DNA of 20,284 bases from Coemansia sp. RSA 1804 (lineage: Eukaryota > Kickxellomycota > Kickxellomycetes > Kickxellales > Kickxellaceae): NCBI GenBank assembly GCA_027578815.1, contig JANBTH010000340.1:1-20284 (forward strand). The letters are read 5' to 3'. Within the stretch, counting starts at the first letter, position 1; every line of letters starts with the position of its first letter. The translations under genes were made by a program, and so were the position numbers. This document shows, one piece after another, positions 7,173 through 14,825 of this stretch. Below the pieces are notes generated by a model. It did not search any database. It worked only from the letters and a program-made list of their open reading frames with translations, and was not told the DNA's origin.

Positions 7173-9563
7173 CTATGATGGTGGCTGTGGTGGCACCGGT
7201 ATGTGCCGCTTAACCTCATTCAATGCGTACTTTCCAATACCACGCATGCTTTGCGTGCTCAGGCTGTACCCGCCAATGATCAAAAGCTCTGAGAGTAATA
7301 TTATGAACAGCATACCAATTATCATCAGCGGATAACGGTTCAAACAATGCACAGCAAGCTGCCCTATGCGGCTAATGATATCCTGCTGTCTATTCTGACT
7401 CTGAAACTGTTCCTGTACCGAACCTTGCTGTCGGCTGTTTGCGTATACTTTGGTCGATCCGGTATTTGAGCGTTGGGATACCGTTGACGCATTCTGCTCC
7501 AATCTTTGCCGACCTTCAATCATATGCAACCGCATGTCCAGTGCACCCAGAAGTCCAAGAATATTGTCCAACTTGCTATCCTCAGATGAGCTATCATTTG
7601 GGAGTTGTTGGTGGTTATCATGTTGCTGATCCAGCTTCTGCCCATGTTCTTGCTGTTGGATTCTGCACATCTCCTTTTGAATTGCAAAGACAATGCTTTT
7701 TGTGTCTTCCATTGATCTACGCAATGTCTCCAGTTGCAGCTCCAGTTTGCTGTTTTTTAACGTTGAATGTTTCCCAAAACTTATATGTTCGGCGTTTGTG
7801 CCAGATATCAGCGACGCTAAGCTCTGATTAAGCTGGCCGGTGGCATTATCCATTGTGCTCGAAAATACGCCAATATCGTCTCGTCTGCATCCTGCCAGCT
7901 CTTTTCCACCCTCCAACTGCTCTCTTAATCCACAGTTTATGGCGGCAATTGATGAGTTGAGCCGCATGGAAAGGGTTTTCAGACTTTGCTCACAACAGCT
8001 TCCACTGTTATTTGGATTCAAATGCGGGTTGCCAACGCCTTGGTTCAGCACAAATGGTATGGGCTTATTCTCATCCTGGTTCTGATCTTCGTCAGCAAGA
8101 TCAACAAGTAAGGAAGACACAGAGTCGCTGCTGTCGTTAATAGGAGACAAAGTGCTCAAGGGGGCTCTAGTTGTACTGGCTATGTTTCTACGTATTGGTG
8201 AGGGCGAGGTTGGGACATTTGAAGAACCGCTTGTCCTGTCCACAGACGTAATCTGCACCACTTGCCCTGGCGGATATACTAAATCCCCATGTTTTGGCTG
8301 CTTTGAATCCAGGTCAGGATCAACCACCATACCAGAATAAGACTTGATTTGAACTGGTGTGGCGAATCCAACAAGTTCGGCTATATCACTAGGCTGAGGG
8401 CCATTATCGGTCTTAAAAAAGAACTTTCGTAATGTATTTATCCGGTCGCGATGCTCAGTCTTTGGCGTACTCATTGCCGATAACGTCCGTTTCCTCTGGT
8501 TTGGGGTAACCGCAAATGGATCCACTTGGGAAAGAGGCTTTTTGTTTGCATCCTTCTTGTTCGAATATTCTCCTTGTGCGCTCGCTTGTGACCTGTCTGA
8601 TTTCTCGGACAATGTGCGTAGTAGATTATAAGGAGTGTCGTGAATTGCAGCTGGTGGTCTTTTGTTTTCTGGAGTTTTGCATCTTTCGTCAACATCGCAC
8701 TGACCATCAGGTGTAGACGTTCCAGCATAGCACTCTCCCTCTTTCAAGGGAAACAGTATTCTGGGCTTAGGAATCATAGAAGGCGAGAGGATGTCCTGGC
8801 CAGGCTCAGAGTTCAGTATAACCTGAGGAGATTTCCGACTAGATGGGTTTGTGTCATTCAAAGCATTCTTGTTTTCAGCAGGATATGAAGATTGAGGAGC
8901 TTCCGTTGATATCTTTGATCCGTGAGTTCTCATTCTAATTCTGCCAAGCATATCGCTAGCATCCCGTCTTGCACGAATGCGGTTTATCAAGGTTGACGCA
9001 TCCACCTCATCGTCTCTATTGCGGTTCTGCGCACTGGTACTTTGGCCTATAGATCTCTTTGGCGTCAGTCTAGGAATCGCGGAGCTTAACAAATCTGCGT
9101 CGTTGTTATTCTGTCTTCCTTTCTTTGACGGGGAGCTAGTGTTTGTGTACCAAGTGGAGGCTCTTGCTGAACCTGCCGTTTCTGTCCGCTGGCCTGTGGA
9201 TTCCAGCCTAGTTCGTGTCTTTCCCGGTGTTTGCGCGACCTTCTGTCTGCTAATTGACTTGGCTGTTAGCTGTCCTAGCTTCTCGAACGCCATTGGAGTG
9301 TTTGGTGCAACTCCGTGGAGCTCCTTCTCGTCGTTCTCGTCAAGACACATGGCCGTGTTTGTCGGGTCATCACTCTCGACGCCACCGACGTCCTCGTCGT
9401 TGAAATAACCATCGCCAGGCTCTGCGCTGCCATTTATCGTTGCACCAAACGGATAGCCGGCAGAGCTGTCGAAGCCGTTTCTCTCCGCGGGCATTGTGGA
9501 GCTGTAGCCCCAAGCACTGCTTCTCATCGTCGCTATCTGCTTTGGTCTGCAAAGCTGGGACAT
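7173..9563 (-). CDS. Unrecognised protein with disordered body, short coiled coil and C-terminal membrane anchor
   Basis: I do not recognise this gene. From the first ATG at 9563 the product is 796 residues; ATGs at 9527 and 9494 are alternatives with better start contexts, and the open frame continues upstream only from a TTG. Most of it is low-complexity sequence rich in Ser, Asn, Asp, Gln and Thr-Pro or Ser-Pro sites, which suggests a disordered, phosphorylated protein. One more ordered block near residues 370-420 contains HRDRINTLRKFFF and AELVGFATPVQIKSYSGM. A predicted coiled coil lies at about 600-650 (KLELQLETLRRSMEDTKSI). A single hydrophobic segment at 745-766 (MIIGMLFIILLSELLIIGG) leaves a 30-residue tail ending HIPVPPQPPS. 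No signal peptide is evident, so a tail-anchored ER or nuclear-envelope protein is most likely. The proline-rich tail recalls KASH peptides. The gene diverges from RPS13. Confidence 0.8.
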   Translation of the reverse strand: MSQLCRPKQIATMRSSAWGYSSTMPAERNGFDSSAGYPFGATINGSAEPGDGYFNDEDVGGVESDDPTNTAMCLDENDEKELHGVAPNTPMAFEKLGQLTAKSISRQKVAQTPGKTRTRLESTGQRTETAGSARASTWYTNTSSPSKKGRQNNNDADLLSSAIPRLTPKRSIGQSTSAQNRNRDDEVDASTLINRIRARRDASDMLGRIRMRTHGSKISTEAPQSSYPAENKNALNDTNPSSRKSPQVILNSEPGQDILSPSMIPKPRILFPLKEGECYAGTSTPDGQCDVDERCKTPENKRPPAAIHDTPYNLLRTLSEKSDRSQASAQGEYSNKKDANKKPLSQVDPFAVTPNQRKRTLSAMSTPKTEHRDRINTLRKFFFKTDNGPQPSDIAELVGFATPVQIKSYSGMVVDPDLDSKQPKHGDLVYPPGQVVQITSVDRTSGSSNVPTSPSPIRRNIASTTRAPLSTLSPINDSSDSVSSLLVDLADEDQNQDENKPIPFVLNQGVGNPHLNPNNSGSCCEQSLKTLSMRLNSSIAAINCGLREQLEGGKELAGCRRDDIGVFSSTMDNATGQLNQSLASLISGTNAEHISFGKHSTLKNSKLELQLETLRRSMEDTKSIVFAIQKEMCRIQQQEHGQKLDQQHDNHQQLPNDSSSEDSKLDNILGLLGALDMRLHMIEGRQRLEQNASTVSQRSNTGSTKVYANSRQQGSVQEQFQSQNRQQDIISRIGQLAVHCLNRYPLMIIGMLFIILLSELLIIGGYSLSTQSMRGIGKYALNEVKRHIPVPPQPPS

Positions 9564-10095
9564 GAAATGGAAAGTGAGGTAAGAACTTGTAGTTTCCTTT
9601 GCAAAGAAAGTGAGGGGGAGTCCTGATGTAAGTACAGCCAATGCTACTAATCACAATAACAACAACAACAACAATAACAACTTTAGTTTCAAAACGCGGT
9701 TGAATAACAAACATGTAAGCGAGCAAAGGAGCTTCTGCTTTTGCACAAGAGTGTGCATGCGAGATTGCTGTAGTCGCTCAAAACGTAAACACCAGCTGCA
9801 GAGCCTGGAAAATACCCAATCACACTGATTTAATTAGTGTCTCTCCTAAACGGTTCGACCCAAACGACCTGCTAACAGATGTCGGCTCGACTCCTTTTGC
9901 AATGAAAAATTTTTCTCACAGAAATGATGGGAATGGGGTCAATAACTCAAAACGGGATGCTGAGGCGAGATTAGACTGAAGAAACCTTCTCTTTCCCAAC
10001 TCCATTTGTTTTTCTCCTTTGGAACACCCCACACTCGTTCTTGCCGTTTAAAAGCGAATTTCCTCTAGGAACACGCAAAAGCCTAATCTTACAAA
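9564..10095. other. Divergent promoter region of the unknown membrane protein (-) and RPS13 (+)
   Basis: This 532-nt region separates two divergent genes. It holds the AAC microsatellite (9655-9681), which falls in the leader or promoter of the - strand gene. Long pyrimidine stretches lie just before RPS13 (about 9980-10020), as is usual for ribosomal protein promoters and leaders. A GGTTCGA-like motif at 9851 is not part of a foldable tRNA. No clear TATA box is seen for RPS13. Confidence 0.55.
9655..9681. repeat. (AAC)n microsatellite
   Basis: Nine consecutive triplets read AAC, with two AAT interruptions (units 1 and 7). It lies upstream of the first ATG of the - strand gene, where the transcribed strand reads GTT/ATT. 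It may vary in length between strains. Confidence 0.85.
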
Positions 10096-10925
10096 ATGGG
10101 TCGCATGTACACTCCAGGCAAGGGTATTAGCAAGTCTGCTATCCCCTACCGCCGCACTCCTCCATCCTGGGTCAAGGCCACCCCTGAGGACGTCTGTGAG
10201 CAAATCTGCAAGCTTGCTCGCAAGGGTACCAGCCCCTCGCAGATTGGCATCATTCTTCGTGACTCGCAGGGCGTTCCTCTGGTCAGTGCCATCACCGGTA
10301 CCAAGATTGTGCGCATTCTGCGCGCCAACGGTCTTGCCCCTCAGGTTCCCGAGGATCTCCACTTCCTGATCAGGAAGGCTGTGTCCATCAACAAGCACCT
10401 TGAGCGCAACCGCAAGGACAACGACGCCAAGTACCGCAAGTCCCTTGTTGAGGCCCGTATCCGTCGTCTTGTGAAGTACTACAAGACCAGCGGCCAGCTG
10501 CCGTCTTCCTGGGAGTAGTAAGTATCAGAGTCTGTGTGACTTGTGTTTATTTTCTGTACTTTTATTGGGACATTGCACTTGGTTTTGCAAAAAGAAAGCA
10601 GCGAAGAAAACCTTTTTTGCTGCTTTTTTTATCTTCATCCAAACAGACCATGTTTGCTGGTGTTGTAACAAATACCTTTTTCAGTGAACTGTGTCTGGTG
10701 GCCATTGGCAGATGAAGGCCGTGTGGGGTTCCTTTTGCCCACTTCCTTCATGTCGATGTTGGATGTGCGTTGCATTGCTAAGCAATAGTCGTCACGAATA
10801 TCATCTGTACTAACTGTGTATGAGTATGTCCAATTCTCCCATGTTGCTTTTTGCCTTTGGAATTATTGCAATTTTTGTTTTTGTACTATAGCAATGCCGA
10901 CACTGCTTCGGCTCTTATCTCCTAA
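10096..10925 (+). CDS. RPS13: 40S ribosomal protein uS15 (RPS13), two exons
   Basis: uS15 is a core small-subunit ribosomal protein that binds 18S rRNA. The gene is spliced: exon 1 is 10096-10517 and exon 2 is 10892-10925, giving 151 residues, the same length as the human protein. Exon 1 begins MGRMYTPGKGISKSAIPYRR and carries SQIGIILRDS, LAPQVPEDL and KHLERNRKDNDAKYR, all family hallmarks. Without splicing the frame stops at TAG (10516-10518), just after SSWE, because the first intron base completes a stop codon. Joining TA to the C at 10892 gives a Tyr codon, then NADTASALIS and a stop. This aligns with the conserved family C-terminus (human ends YESSTASALVA). The start context is aaaATGG, and strong use of preferred codons suggests high expression. 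NOC4 follows in the same direction. Confidence 0.96.
10518..10891 (+). other. RPS13 intron (374 nt)
   Basis: The donor is GTAAGTAT at 10518 and the acceptor is TATAG ending at 10891. A perfect TACTAAC branch site lies at 10807-10813, about 80 nt before the acceptor. The intron is far longer than the 52-nt NOC4 intron. It contains a strong hairpin (10595-10626). I found no box C (RTGATGA) or box D (CTGA) that would indicate a hosted C/D snoRNA. Confidence 0.92.
10595..10626 (+). repeat. Inverted repeat (hairpin) inside the RPS13 intron
   Basis: The arms AAAGCAGC (10595-10602) and GCTGCTTT (10619-10626) are perfectly complementary. The segment between is also A-rich then T-rich and can pair further, leaving a small loop around 10609-10613. 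Extra A/T pairs may extend the base beyond both arms. Confidence 0.75.
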
Positions 10926-11283
10926 GTTTAGTTGTCGACCAACCATTAAACCGACGGTTCTGTCGTGTTTTGAATGTGCAAGCAAGGATACTGGCTTCAC
11001 GTATGTGCGTGTGCTCCAAGCATGGTGCGTGAATATGAGCAGCTTTTCATCTTTTTTTGTGCTAATAAATTTTGGTTCAACATTTTCCTGAAATCACTTA
11101 TTTTTTGATTGAGGTTATTTTTGCTGGTGATTGGGATTAATATGAGAAAAGCTTTTGATCTTGCTGAAACTAGCTGCTGGAATTTTTCTTTTAAAATTTG
11201 TTTTTTGACCAGCAATTATTTTGTTTGATCATAATACATATTAAAGTATTTTTCTTATTATTATTTTGGTTTATTGACAGAAA
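10926..11283. other. Intergenic: RPS13 3' UTR and NOC4 promoter
   Basis: This 358-nt spacer contains an AATAAA at 11064-11069, about 140 nt after the RPS13 stop. An AT-rich stretch follows that should hold the NOC4 promoter. A pyrimidine-rich tract ending TTGACAG lies 2 nt before the NOC4 ATG and looks like a splice acceptor, so a leader intron is possible. No RNA gene is visible. Confidence 0.55.
11064..11069 (+). terminator. Candidate poly(A) signal AATAAA for RPS13
   Basis: An exact AATAAA lies about 140 nt after the spliced RPS13 stop, followed by T-rich sequence. The match is seen directly; its use is inferred. Confidence 0.5.
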
Positions 11284-13048
11284 ATGGCATTAAAAAGAAA
11301 ATTTACAAACGAGAAGGTACCATTAAAACATGTACATCGTAACCCTCTTTCAGCGAACAAAAAAAAGTGTAGGGTATGCTCAAACAAGCGTGCTAAACAT
11401 ATAATTAACTGTGTTCACGTTGTAGGATGAAGCGCAGAAGCTGATCGAGCAGGTGCGTCAATGGGAGTCTTCTGTCATCCAAAATCAACAGGGCCTAAAC
11501 AATATTGTCGATATCTTTAATGTGGCAAAGGGGCAAGAATCTGCAGAAGCGTCGTTTGTGGCGATTAACGCTCTGGGTAGGATATATTCTGCGCTTTGGA
11601 CAAAGGGGCTCTTGAATAGAACCAAGGACTCGAACGATTCAGCGCAGGAAAAAGTTGGGGACTGGCTCCGTACCAACTACAATATGTATGTTGACTTGCT
11701 GCGAGGTATACTCAAATGCAAGGAAGCGCCGATGCAGATTGGTGCTCTACGACTGCTTATCCAGATGCTAGAAAAGGAAGGCCATAGCGCTCATCGGCTT
11801 GCCAATGTCTATTCGTTTCCGAATTCAAGCCTCTTGGCAATAGTTGAAAGCGTACTTGACAACGCAAATGCCAGTGAGCACTTGCTCCGCACATTTGCAG
11901 AGTCTTATATTAACTCTTACGACGACATACGGTATTATTTTTATCGGAATGTCGTGAAGCTTGCATCGCCTGAATATGACCCCTTCAAGCGTAACAGTGG
12001 TCGCAAAAATTCCAATATTTCTGGTAGCGACACGAGAAAGAACAGGGAATCAAGAGGGTTTGCCGATGGCATGCCTGTATTTGTTAAGAATGCGTTTTCC
12101 ATTATGAATCTCGTCCGTGTGATGCCAAAGACCGACATAATGGACTTTACTGATTTCTGCGTTAAGCTTCCAGACGAGATAGGCGAGACAGAGCCTAGCG
12201 TTCAAAGTCCATCGGCACACAAGAGGGCATTTAGTGAGGCGTGGCTGGCACTACTGCGTCTTCCGCTAACACCCGATACCTACAAGCAGGTTCTGCTTGT
12301 AATGCATAAGCGGATTATCCCACACATGACGGATCCAAAGGCGCTAATGGATTTTCTGAGCAACGCTTACGATGCCGGTGGCCCAACAAGCCTGCTTGCT
12401 CTCAACGGTCTATTTACGCTGATCACCGACTATAACCTCAACTACCCGCAGTTCTACGAGAAGCTGTATACCTTGCTTGATCGCAATCTCTTTCATGTAA
12501 AGTACCGTGCGCGGTTCTTCCGCCTGCTTGAAATATTTCTTGCGTCTAGTCATCTGCCGGCATACCTAATCGCAGCGTTTGCCAAGCGCATCTCCCGGCT
12601 TGCCTTGTCGGCTCCGCCTTCGGGCATTGTCATTGCCATACCCATGGTGTACAATCTGCTTAAAGCACACCCGAGCTGCATGGCTCTTATTCATCGAATG
12701 CCTGGGTATGACTCGGAGACCGGTGAGCAAAAGATTGCAGAGGAAGCCGACATGTTTGTTCCAGCAGAAAACGATCCGGCAAAGTGCATGGCTCTCCAGA
12801 GCTCGCTATGGGAGATGGAGACTCTGCAGCATCACTATTACGCGAATATTGCGACCCTGGCAAATATATTTAACGAGCCCTTCCACAAGCCCAGCTTTGT
12901 GTTGGAGGATTTCCTGGATCATACGTATGCGACGTTTTTTGAAAGCGACACTGCCCGAAAGCCTCGAAAAGCGCCTGCGTTGGCAACCCAGCCACCCGCG
13001 TCTCTTTTCCGGCCTGGAGATGCAATGGGTGATTTTATGGCATACTAA
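11284..13048 (+). CDS. NOC4: NOC4, nucleolar complex protein for 40S biogenesis (CBF/Mak21 family), two exons
   Basis: Noc4 works with Nop14 in the nucleolus in maturation and export of pre-40S particles. The exons are 11284-11373 and 11426-13048, giving 570 residues, near the size of yeast Noc4. Exon 1 encodes a basic start (MALKRKFTNEK, then NKKKCR) that may serve as a nuclear or nucleolar signal. Exon 2 continues in phase with DEAQKLIEQVRQWE. The open frame otherwise begins only at a GTG (11453), so the upstream exon is needed for an ATG. The CBF/Mak21 region covers about residues 298-450 (LLALNGLFTLITDYNLNYP, YRARFFRLLEIFL). The C-terminal block LQSSLWEMETLQHHYY matches a conserved NOC4L motif. 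A closer donor at 11317, also in phase, would remove 19 residues from exon 1 and cannot be excluded. Confidence 0.9.
11374..11425 (+). other. NOC4 intron (52 nt)
   Basis: The donor is GTATGC and the acceptor is TTGTAG. Possible branch sites inside are GCTAAAC (about 11391) and ATTAACT (about 11404). The intron sits in phase 0 on both sides, and its length is not a multiple of three. Confidence 0.8.
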
Positions 13049-13188
13049 CAAAATCCGGCCATTGCGGGGTTCCGCAACAGATTTTGCTGAAGCGTTTATT
13101 AGATGTGGGAAATCTCCGTCGACAAGAAAAGCTTTTTTAGTTCCGAGAAATCAGGAAAGGAGGTGTGCAGCACGATTCCTCTCTCACA

Positions 13189-13194
13189 AATAAA
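13189..13194 (+). terminator. Candidate poly(A) signal AATAAA for NOC4
   Basis: An exact AATAAA lies about 141 nt after the NOC4 stop and about 135 nt before the end of the convergent RCF2 frame. A matching signal for the - strand (TTTATT at 13095-13100) lies further left, so the two 3' UTRs may overlap. Confidence 0.45.
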
Positions 13195-13328
13195 ATACTG
13201 AGAAAATGTTACAAATCAACCCAAGAGATAGAAAAGAAATAGAAAAGTGTCTACAAATTGCCATGGCCTTTTTGGTGGAGTTGACTCAATACCGCAAGCC
13301 AGGAGTCCTGATTGAGAGGAGAACGTTG

Positions 13329-14021
13329 CTACACCTTCTTTCCAACAACAGCTGGAGAAAGATGTGCAGAGGATTCTTGAGTCTTGTCCTTTGCATCAGC
13401 CATATCCTTGTTGCCGATTCTGGTGTCAGCAGCAAGCACAGCCTCGAGTGCGGCACTGTTGTGCTTGACATGTCTGTCGTCGGTCTTGTCGCTCAAGGAG
13501 GCAATGCCTGCCGTCGACAGAATGCCAACAATAGTAATCGCCTGTGCGTACATGCGAGCTTGAACCATCTTTTGCGCTGGGGTCATTCCCCTCTTGCGAT
13601 ACAGGTAGTAGACGGAACCCGACATTCCGGCAACCCAAGTGCATCCCAGAATCATCCAGCGGTTCCTTGTGATGTAGTCAATAGTGCGTTCCGTGATGGT
13701 AGAGCGGAAATTCATGGCATTGTGCCTCTTGATCTGCTCCTCGCGCTCGTCTTGATCCAGATGGCCCAGGTGCTTGTTCCTGCGATACACCAAGGCCGCT
13801 TGCTCGCCTCGGATATAAAAGGCGCCCATTGATGGTGCCAGAATCAGAACGGTCTTTGCAGAGATAGGAAGTCGGCGGTATCCTGGCCAAAAACGATGAG
13901 CAACGGCGCTGGCAGCACATGCAGCAATAAAGGTAGTGCCAAAGGCAAACAGACTGTCGTTGACCATCAGGTTCTCGATGGCCTTGTCCTCAGCTATTTT
14001 CTCGGAGTGCTTTGACGACAT
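13329..14021 (-). CDS. RCF2: Rcf2-like respiratory supercomplex factor (HIG1 domain), mitochondrial inner membrane
   Basis: Rcf2 associates with cytochrome c oxidase and helps the assembly or stability of respiratory supercomplexes. The 230-residue product is close to yeast Rcf2 in length. It has four predicted membrane helices at about 24-41, 53-70, 122-141 and 158-174. A charged middle stretch follows the first pair (RRNKHLGHLDQDEREEQ). The C-terminal pair forms the HIG1 domain, with the family signature RKRGMTPAQKMVQARMYAQ (Gln154, Arg156 and Gln160 in Q-x-R-x3-Q). The four-helix layout with the HIG1 domain in the C-terminal half favours Rcf2 over the shorter Rcf1. The tail after 175 is polar. 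No cleavable presequence is obvious. The ATG at 14021 is the first in frame. The gene converges on NOC4. Confidence 0.87.
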   Translation of the reverse strand: MSSKHSEKIAEDKAIENLMVNDSLFAFGTTFIAACAASAVAHRFWPGYRRLPISAKTVLILAPSMGAFYIRGEQAALVYRRNKHLGHLDQDEREEQIKRHNAMNFRSTITERTIDYITRNRWMILGCTWVAGMSGSVYYLYRKRGMTPAQKMVQARMYAQAITIVGILSTAGIASLSDKTDDRHVKHNSAALEAVLAADTRIGNKDMADAKDKTQESSAHLSPAVVGKKV

Positions 14022-14825
14022 GGCTGCGTTGAAGGAGGATGTAATAAAGGGGAAGAGGCTTGTTCTTGAATTCTAAAAACAGGGTGTGTATAGAGATAAA
14101 AAATTTTTAATTTTACAGAATACAGAAATAAAGAAAAAGTATAGGAAGTATAAAAGATAAAACTTGGGAGAGAAGGACAAGATAGCACAATGCGCTGCTC
14201 TAATCTTTTATTTGCCTCTGGGCAAACGGATCATTTCAAAAGTTATAGCTGCTTAATATGATTTGCTGCTGCTTGTCCGAAAAAGTGCCCCTGATTGATG
14301 ACCATAATCTTGCCACAGATGAAATTGGCTTTTCACCCCCAAAAACATGGGTTTGGTTCTGTCCGGAAAAAAACACCCAAACGATTCCCCATGCTTTGGC
14401 CGAAAGACTAGAAAGGGTACAGCAACAAATACTTTGCTTGTCCTATGCACTTGTAATAATGATGCAATGGCAGGTTTTAATAGAATCGACGAAGACTGCT
14501 GAGATCCAGCTGCTAGAACAGATTCTCTCCCTTGGAATGCGAAAACCTCTTTTCTCAAACGCAAGCTCTTTAGCAAAATACAGGCTGTTGTCAGCACGTG
14601 ATAGCCTTGCGCGTTGTCAACAATGTGTGTTATGCAAGAAAGAAGCTCAAAACAGCAGACAAATCAAGTCTTTTTTCGTTTTCTCTTTCTTTTGCTTATT
14701 CACTTTGGATTGGAGATTACAGGGAATTCGATTTAGACAGTTCTACCCTCTATTTGCGTTATTTGTAAACCCAGGTAGTACGAGCAGAGGGAGCAAAGGC
14801 CAGACAAATTGCTCTAGATGAGAAA
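14022..14825. other. Divergent spacer between RCF2 (-) and the ZZ/EF-hand gene (+), with one uncertain open frame
   Basis: This 804-nt region must contain the promoters of both flanking genes. The RCF2-proximal part (14050-14170) is A/T-rich. An ATG-initiated + strand frame (14258-14821, 187 codons) fills most of the rest and stops 4 nt before the ZZ/EF-hand ATG. Its translation has Cys-rich ends (MICCCLSEK, and CQQCVLCKKEAQ near 128-139), a helical middle and a Phe-rich stretch. I recognise no family in it. It may be a lineage-specific gene or chance. Confidence 0.45.

Noticed and set aside
9851..9860. GGTTCGACCC, tRNA B-box-like motif before RPS13
   Set aside because: No matching T stem or A box at the right distance; no cloverleaf can be drawn.
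10518..10891. Intronic snoRNA (RPS13 hosts U14 copies in vertebrates)
   Set aside because: The intron has no CTGA box D, no RTGATGA box C and no sequence like the conserved U14 rRNA-complementary segments.
11110..11185. Possible C/D snoRNA between RPS13 and NOC4 (GTGATT then CTGA)
   Set aside because: Box C is degenerate, there is no terminal stem and no clear second box pair.
12579..13193. 204-codon + strand open frame overlapping NOC4
   Set aside because: A second frame inside the conserved CBF/Mak21 region and C-terminus; translation is Arg/Leu-rich and featureless.
13206..13832. 208-codon + strand open frame
   Set aside because: Antisense shadow of the Rcf2-like gene, which has HIG1 motifs and four membrane helices.
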